DNA of 64,000 nt from Halorussus amylolyticus (GTDB lineage Archaea; Halobacteriota; Halobacteria; Halobacteriales; Haladaptataceae), in assembly GCF_004143485.2 (NCBI RefSeq), contig NZ_ML974135.1:68276-132275 (forward strand), in the 5' to 3' direction. A model generated the notes under the pieces. That model was not told where the DNA came from. It worked only from the letters and a program-made list of their open reading frames with translations, and searched no databases. Position numbers and translations under genes: made by a program. Shown here one piece after another: positions 58,906-64,000 of this stretch. Within the stretch, counting starts at the first letter, position 1; each line of letters begins with the position of its first letter.

Positions 58906-61056
58906 TCAGCGCCGCCGCGTCGCGAGCGCCGCACCCGCGAGCGCGAGGACGCCCGCAAGCAGGAGCGCGACCGGTCCGAAGCCGGGTGCGCTGACTACCG
59001 CGACTTCGTCTTCGGTCGTGGTCTCGTCGGCTTCGTCACCTTCGTCGGCGGCGTCCTCGTCTTCAGCGTCCTCGTCGGTCGTCGTCTCCGCTTCCGCGTC
59101 GTCTTCGACCTGCGTTTCGTCTTCTGCATCGGCTTCATCTTCGGCGGTCGTCTCTTCTTCGTCGTCTGCGTCGTCTTCAGTCGTCGTTTCTTCGGTGGTC
59201 GTCTCTTCCTCGTCGGTCTCCTCGGCTTCGGTCGTCTCCGTCTCCTCCGCGTCTTCAGCGCCGTCGTCGGTCACGACGACGCCGGTCGCGTTCGCGGCGG
59301 GGTCGGCGACCGAAGCGGTGAACTCGGTGCCGTTCGGCACGCCCGAGAGGTCGAAGCTAGCCTCCCACGTGCCGCCCTCTTCGACGGTGACGGTCTGGCG
59401 CTCGAAGAACGGATTCGCGCCCGTGCTCTCGACCTGAACTTCGAGGTCGGTACCCGGCGCGACCGAACTCGTGCCCGAGACCGTCGCGTCACTCGACGCG
59501 GCCACTTCGAGCGGTTCGTCGATGGAGGCGGTGCGCTCCACGACGGAGAAGTTCGCGGTGTACGACGAGGCGTTGTCGGCCGAGACGTACGGGTTCGCCT
59601 CCGTCACCGTGAAGTTCGCCCCGTAGGAGGTGTCCCGGTCGAAGTCGGCGGCGTCGAAGACGAGGAACAGCTGGTCGTTCTCCTCGTCGGCGAGCATCGT
59701 CGCGTTGTCAATCGGCACCTCTGTCTCGGCAATGTTCATTTCCATACCCCGCATGAGCGTCATCGAGAGGCCCGTCTCGTTGTCGTTGAGGTCGGAGATA
59801 TTCTCGACGTAGCCGTACACGCCTGACGCCTGAATCTGGATGACGGCCCAGTCGTCGGCCGCGATGTCGTCGTCCTGCGTGACGACGTCGGCCAGTTCGG
59901 ACGCGGTTTCGGGACTCTCGGCACCGGGTGCGGTCCACACCTGTACGCCGTCTATCGAGGGTTCGTTCAGAATCAGCGACCCCGTCGTGGTCTGCTCGCC
60001 GCCAGCGAACGTCCGAATCGGGTACGTCGCGGCGTCGAGTCGGTCCGGAACCGGGTCGGTCTGAAGCTGGTAGCCCTCGACTCGGTCCTCGCCGACCGCG
60101 GAGATGCCGGAGTCGTCGGCCGAGAGTCCGGCCTGATACGTGTTGACCTCGACGGTCGCTTCGCCGTCCTCGTCCTCGTCCACCACGTCGAAGCGCGCGA
60201 GGTAGCCGACGTTCTCCGAACCGAGCGTGACGGTGGTCCGGTCGGTTCCCTCGAACGTGAGATTGAACCGGGCCACGTCGCCACGCTGTTCGGAGACGGT
60301 GGCGTTGGCGAGCGAGACCGTCCCGTCGACCGGTTCGGAGACGGTTATCGTGGCCGAATCGCGGGCGGCCCCGTCGGACGAGGCGACTGCGACGGTGTAC
60401 GTTCCGGGTTCGACGCCGGAGAAGTTGGCCTCCAACGCGGCCGAGTCGCTCGTGTTCCGGGTCGAGACCGCCTCTCCGTCCTGGAGTTCGACGTCCGAGA
60501 AGACGTCCGCGAGCTGTTCGGACGTCAGATTATCGGAGAAGAGTTGGAAATCGTAGCCCGCGCGGTTGGATTCGAGTTCGAGTTGGGTCTGTGCGTCGGC
60601 CGAGTCGTCGTTGCTGACCGCCACGTCGGAGAACGACGCTTCGAGCGTCTGCGAGGCGACCTCCCACGCGGCTTGGTTCACGCCCACCTGACCCGTGGCG
60701 GTGCCGTTCTCGAACGCGACGGGGTCGCCCGCTTCGTTCAAGATGACGTACTCGCCGTCGAGACCGGACGTACCGACGGTCGCCGACCCTGAGCCGTCGA
60801 GGAGGACTTCCGTGACGAGTCCGCCGACGTCGCCGTCGCTCACCTCCCGAACCTCCCAGACCTCGCTCGCGTTCTCCGCGCCAGCGGAGAACGCGAGAAA
60901 CTGGCCTTCCCAGTACACTTCGCCGGATTCGACGGTCTCGTCCTCGACTCCGTCGTCCTGCGCCTGATACGCGGTTCCTACGCCCGACACTCCCGCCGTC
61001 AACGATGCGACGACGAGAAGTGTCGTCAGCAGTACACTCGTGCGTGTCCGTGTCAT
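58906..61056 (-). CDS. PGF-CTERM surface glycoprotein with BGTF-like domain
   Basis: 716 residues. A Sec signal (VLLTTLLVVASLTAGVSGVG) starts the protein. An N-terminal surface domain of the haloarchaeal BGTF type begins near residue 45 (YWEGQFLAFSAGAENASEVW), followed by beta-sandwich repeats and many N-x-S/T sequons (NAT, NTS, NLT, NFS, NES-like). Residues about 580-682 are an acidic Thr/Glu/Asp/Ala spacer typical of O-glycosylated wall-spanning stalks. The C-terminus is the PGF-CTERM: APGFGPVALLLAGVLALAGA followed by RRR, processed and lipid-anchored by an archaeosortase. It is the best S-layer-associated protein candidate in the window. Start at 61056. Confidence 0.88.
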   Translation of the reverse strand: MTRTRTSVLLTTLLVVASLTAGVSGVGTAYQAQDDGVEDETVESGEVYWEGQFLAFSAGAENASEVWEVREVSDGDVGGLVTEVLLDGSGSATVGTSGLDGEYVILNEAGDPVAFENGTATGQVGVNQAAWEVASQTLEASFSDVAVSNDDSADAQTQLELESNRAGYDFQLFSDNLTSEQLADVFSDVELQDGEAVSTRNTSDSAALEANFSGVEPGTYTVAVASSDGAARDSATITVSEPVDGTVSLANATVSEQRGDVARFNLTFEGTDRTTVTLGSENVGYLARFDVVDEDEDGEATVEVNTYQAGLSADDSGISAVGEDRVEGYQLQTDPVPDRLDAATYPIRTFAGGEQTTTGSLILNEPSIDGVQVWTAPGAESPETASELADVVTQDDDIAADDWAVIQIQASGVYGYVENISDLNDNETGLSMTLMRGMEMNIAETEVPIDNATMLADEENDQLFLVFDAADFDRDTSYGANFTVTEANPYVSADNASSYTANFSVVERTASIDEPLEVAASSDATVSGTSSVAPGTDLEVQVESTGANPFFERQTVTVEEGGTWEASFDLSGVPNGTEFTASVADPAANATGVVVTDDGAEDAEETETTEAEETDEEETTTEETTTEDDADDEEETTAEDEADAEDETQVEDDAEAETTTDEDAEDEDAADEGDEADETTTEDEVAVVSAPGFGPVALLLAGVLALAGAALATRRR

Positions 61057-61229
61057 GATTTCCCCCAATTTCCCCCGCCACGCACCGCGCGCGGCGTCTC
61101 CTGAAAACGTTCGCCGAATTTCCGTAAGTATCTTTTGACGGTAGTGAACGATTGTGCCCGAAGTAATCGGGTTAGCCCGGCCGTAACACCGAGCCAGCGA
61201 CGGGACAGCGAATTTTGAGTCGGCGCGCG

Positions 61230-62782
61230 CTACCGACCCGAATCGACCACCGAACACGAATAGCGCCCGAGTTCGACCCTCCGAGTGGGTTCGGGACCGT
61301 CGAGTCGGGTCGGCTGTTCGACGTAGTGGACCTCGACGCGAGTCAGTTCGTCGTCGTTGTCGGCGTTCCACCGCCAGCAGAGGTACTCCGCGAAGCCGCG
61401 GGTCAGGTCGGCGTCCTCCGCGCGCCAGAGGTCCACGAGGTACTTGCGCCACCGTGAGTCGGGGTAGATTCGGGACACGTTCTCCGGGCGGTCCCACTCG
61501 ACCGCCGACCCGCGGAAGGCGTCGATTCGCTCCCCGGATTCGAGTTCGCCCGGCACGACGTACCAACCGTCGGTTTCGAGCGGTTCCGGCGCGAACATGT
61601 CCCAACTGTTGTCGGCGGGAGATGCGTCGGCCGCGGGTCCCGAGTCGGGGACGGCGACGTAGCCGAGCGCCGCGGCGTTCCAGACGAGCGCGAGCGTCAG
61701 CAGACCGACCACGACGGGGGGAGCGACGCGGCGTTTCCATCGCAGGACTGCGGCCGGGATGCTCGGGAGCGCGCGGCGATGCGGAACGACATTGTCGCGT
61801 TCCAAAGTCGGTCCGTCGCATTCCGAAATCGGCTCGTCGCGTTTCGAAATCGCTCCGACGAATTCCGAAATCGGACCGTGACGTTCCAAAATGGCCCCAC
61901 AGCGTCCCAGACCCGGGCTGGGAGGAACGGAATCAAGCCGACGAGCGCGATGAACGGAAACAGCCCCAGATTCATCGTCAGCGCCATCCCGAGGTGCATC
62001 GCAGCGAACAGCGACGCGAACGCGATTCGACGGCGTCCCGTCAGGACGACCAGCAGGGGCGAACACGCGAGCATCGCGAGCCAGACCCAGTCGAACGCGA
62101 CGAGCAGCGCGGGAAACTGTGCCACGAAGTCGCCGAATAGCACGGTGAACTGGTCAAGGCTGAACACGTAGCGTACCGCGTCACCCTGTATCCAGCGGTC
62201 GCCCCGGAGTTTGAACGCAGCGTTGACGGCGTAGACGACGACCACCTGAAGCAGGAGCGCGGCGGTAGCGGCGCTCACCACGCGATTTCGAGACGCGGCT
62301 TCGGCGCGGAGCGAATCCACCGACCACCGCGCGCCGAGCGGAAGGAACAGGCCCCAGAACAGGAGTCGCCGGAGGAGCGAGTCCCCGGCGCTCAGGACGA
62401 GGGGGTTTCTGGCATGAAGCGACACCAGCAGGAGCCACGACACCGTCGCCGCGAGCGTCGTCCGGTGGCCGACGACGAGTGCGAGCGCGGACACGCCAGC
62501 GAGCAGAAAGAGCACGACCTGTACCCACGCCGCCCCGGAAATCGTGTGAATCGAGAGCGTCGCGAGAATCGGAAAGCCCTCTCGGAGCGCCGTCCGCGGC
62601 AGGACGCCGACATCGGTGTAGAACGCCACGAGGTCCCGAGACCGGAGGAGGAGGTCCACGAAGAGGAGCAGGCCGAGCGTCACGCGAAACGCGGCCAGCG
62701 CTCGCGCGTCGATTCCGAGGCGACGAGCGACCGCGCTTCGGCTCCGTTCGTGGAGCCTTCGTGCGATTTCGCGTGTGTCCAT
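61230..62782 (-). pseudogene. HTTM-domain (vitamin-K-dependent carboxylase-like) membrane protein, frameshifted
   Basis: Two overlapping frames encode one protein. The 5' part (62782 to about 61900) has the HTTM domain: IDARALAAFRVTLGLLLFVD, LVAFYTDVGVLPR, about eight helices, and LGLFPFIALVGLIPFLPARV. The 3' part, in another frame (about 61790 to 61230), has the C-terminal domain: VAPPVVVGLLTLALVW, DMFAPEPLETDGWYVVPGEL, YPDSRWRKYLVDLW and a Cys in YLCWRWNADND. Each frame alone loses half the protein (the first stops at 61697). The frame change falls near a 21-bp tandem repeat open in both frames. A single-base error or a real mutation could explain it. Confidence 0.75.
61800..61896. repeat. 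21-bp tandem repeat (4.6 copies) at the HTTM frameshift
   Basis: Units start at 61800, 61821, 61842 and 61863, with a partial one at 61884; the consensus begins TTCCGAAATCGG. In one frame they encode FRNAT-type heptads, in the other PISECDG-type heptads, and both are free of stops. The frame switch in the HTTM gene occurs at or next to this array. Confidence 0.85.
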
Positions 62783-62945
62783 AGGTAGATAGTGAGAGTG
62801 AGAAATATCAGTTCAGGAATGATAAAAAGGCTGTGTTTCGGTCGGCAGAGTGCGAGCGGAGAGCGACGTTACTCGGTAGCGGGACGGGGCATTCGTTCGC
62901 GTTCGCGGATTTCCGGCGTCTTTTCGACGCGCTGTACGGCGACGC

Positions 62946-63920
62946 TCACCGCAGGAAGCCAAACAGCCGATAGTCGTGGTCGGGCGTGTACTTCCGGAAC
63001 AGCAGACTGTTCGCCAACACGCTCACGCTGGAGAACGCCATCGCGGCGGCCGCCAGCACCGGCTGGAGCAGGCCGAGCGATGCCAGCGGAATCATCGCGG
63101 TGTTGTAGCCGAGCGCCCAGAAGAGGTTCTGTTTGATTTTCGCCAAGGTCCCCTCCGAGACCCGGATAGCTTTCAGCACGTCTGCCGGGTCGTCGCGCAT
63201 CAGCGTCACGTCGGCCGCTTCGATTGCCACGTCGGTTCCGGAGCCGATTGCCGCGCCGACGTAGGCCGCCGCGAGCGCGGGCGCGTCGTTCACGCCGTCG
63301 CCGACCATCATCGCCTTTCGGCCCTCGTCCTGAATCGATTCGACAGCGTCGGCCTTGTCCTCGGGCAGGACCTCGGCCCGGACGTTTTCGGGGTCGATGC
63401 CGACCTGTTCGGCGACCGCGCGGGCCGTCCGGTCGTTGTCGCCCGTGATGAGCATGACTTCCTTGCCGCGTTCGCGGAGGTCCGAGACGGCGTTCTTCGC
63501 GCTCTCTTTGACGGTGTCGGCGTCGGCGACGACCCCCGCTAGCGCTCCGTCCACGGCGACCAGCATCGCGGTCTTCCCCTCGCGTTCGAGGCGCTCCATG
63601 GTCTCCTCGGCGGGCGAGGGGTCGATGCCCTCGTCTTCGAGCAGTTTTCGGTTGCCGACGAGAACCTCGCCGCGGGAGGTGGTCGCCCGGACGCCGTGAC
63701 CGGGGACATTTTCGAAGCTCTCGGCGTCTTCGACTTCGATGCCGCGCTCTCGCGCGCCCTCCACGATGGCTTCCGCGAGGGGGTGTTCGCTCCCTTTCTC
63801 GGCGCTCGCGGCCGCCGCGAGGACCAACTCTTCGTCGATTTCGGCGGTGGGAGCTTCGACCGCGCCGCCGTCCGTGGCGGGGTCCCCACCGTCAGTCGGA
63901 GTTTCGCTTCCCCCGTCAGT
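62946..63920 (-). CDS. Heavy-metal (copper-type) P1B ATPase, C-terminal part
   Basis: About 325 residues of good sequence, missing the N-terminal half. Present are the nucleotide-binding SEHPLAEAIVEGARERG with the P1B HP signature, GHGVRA, the P-domain TGDNDRTA and MVGDGVNDAPALAAA, then two terminal helices with IPLASLGLLQPVLAAAAMAF and the conserved tail KYTPDHDYRL. The phosphorylated DKTGT and the CPx metal site would lie beyond the edge. The tail and P1B core match haloarchaeal copper exporters, but metal specificity needs the missing part. The frame continues into 63921-64000, which is unreliable sequence. Confidence 0.85.
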   Translation of the reverse strand, partial: TDGGSETPTDGGDPATDGGAVEAPTAEIDEELVLAAAASAEKGSEHPLAEAIVEGARERGIEVEDAESFENVPGHGVRATTSRGEVLVGNRKLLEDEGIDPSPAEETMERLEREGKTAMLVAVDGALAGVVADADTVKESAKNAVSDLRERGKEVMLITGDNDRTARAVAEQVGIDPENVRAEVLPEDKADAVESIQDEGRKAMMVGDGVNDAPALAAAYVGAAIGSGTDVAIEAADVTLMRDDPADVLKAIRVSEGTLAKIKQNLFWALGYNTAMIPLASLGLLQPVLAAAAMAFSSVSVLANSLLFRKYTPDHDYRLFGFLR

Positions 63921-64000
63921 CGCGGGGGGGGGGCCCCCCCCCGCGGGGCCCGGCCCCCCCCCCGCCGGGCGGCGCCGCAAGCCGGCAGGGCAGGGGGCGG
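63921..64000. other. Probable assembly artefact at the right end
   Basis: Eighty bases dominated by G and C homopolymers (runs of 9-10 G and C, repeated twice) that do not resemble the coding sequence they interrupt. Proteins translated here become Gly/Pro/Ala strings. This looks like low-quality contig-end sequence rather than biology, and it makes the upstream part of the ATPase gene unreadable. Confidence 0.7.

Noticed and set aside
61800..61896. Phase-variation switch in the HTTM gene by repeat number
   Set aside because: The unit is 21 bases, so gain or loss of copies keeps the frame and cannot toggle the gene.
1..64000. CRISPR arrays, tRNA or rRNA genes, transposases or integrases
   Set aside because: I looked for repeated spacers, tRNA T-loop/acceptor patterns and transposase motifs and saw none I could support; tRNA genes with introns could be missed by eye.

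Overview
The window is a piece of a haloarchaeal (Halobacteria) chromosome, probably at a contig end. Evidence: high GC; strongly acidic predicted proteins; leaderless genes with archaeal TATA boxes about 27 bases before the start codon; RadA; a CetZ tubulin-like protein; a bacterio-opsin-activator type regulator; Tat lipoproteins; and a surface protein with a PGF-CTERM anchor. I see no rRNA, tRNA, CRISPR array, transposase or integrase. The first gene is cut by the left edge. The last gene runs into about 80 bases of G/C homopolymer that look like assembly noise.

Layout. 1-6.3 kb is redox and stress housekeeping: NAD(P)HX epimerase, DUF3179, a HEAT-peroxiredoxin fusion, an HxlR regulator with its operator, then DsrE, pirin and OsmC. 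6.5-18.2 kb holds a winged-helix regulator, a formyltransferase, RadA, a TumE-like toxin/antitoxin pair, an aldo-keto reductase, a trehalose-synthase-like GH13 enzyme, a GT87-like membrane glycosyltransferase and a MutS-family ATPase. 18.3-25.7 kb is signalling: a 1230-residue PAS/GAF/HTH regulator, an acetolactate-synthase-like enzyme, a 40-residue membrane peptide and a REC-PAS histidine kinase. 25.8-31.4 kb is oxidative metabolism: a gluconate-dehydrogenase-like GMC pair, an aldehyde dehydrogenase and an FMN-type oxidase with an early stop. 31.7-44.7 kb is envelope and cell shape: a MacB-type permease, a membrane glycosyltransferase, CetZ, a pentapeptide protein, a proteasome-like Ntn hydrolase, and three consecutive secreted beta-propeller proteins. 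44.8-45.6 kb is an AT-richer islet with a two-gene toxin/antitoxin-like pair. 45.6-52.9 kb carries two glycan operons around a second histidine kinase. 53.2-64 kb holds PadR, a metallo-beta-lactamase protein, ComA, two small proteins, MmgE/PrpD, a surface glycoprotein, a frameshifted HTTM membrane gene and a copper-type P-ATPase fragment.

The most interesting signal is non-coding. Two intergenic elements (37675-37796 and 56466-56590) share the same multi-stem fold. They have nearly identical outer stems, but their two inner stems differ in sequence with compensatory changes on both sides. I know of no name for this family. Also notable: perfect hairpins with 2-3 base loops recur both between genes and inside coding linkers, two genes carry decay-type lesions (an in-frame TGA and a frameshift), and two microproteins are too short for ordinary gene calling.
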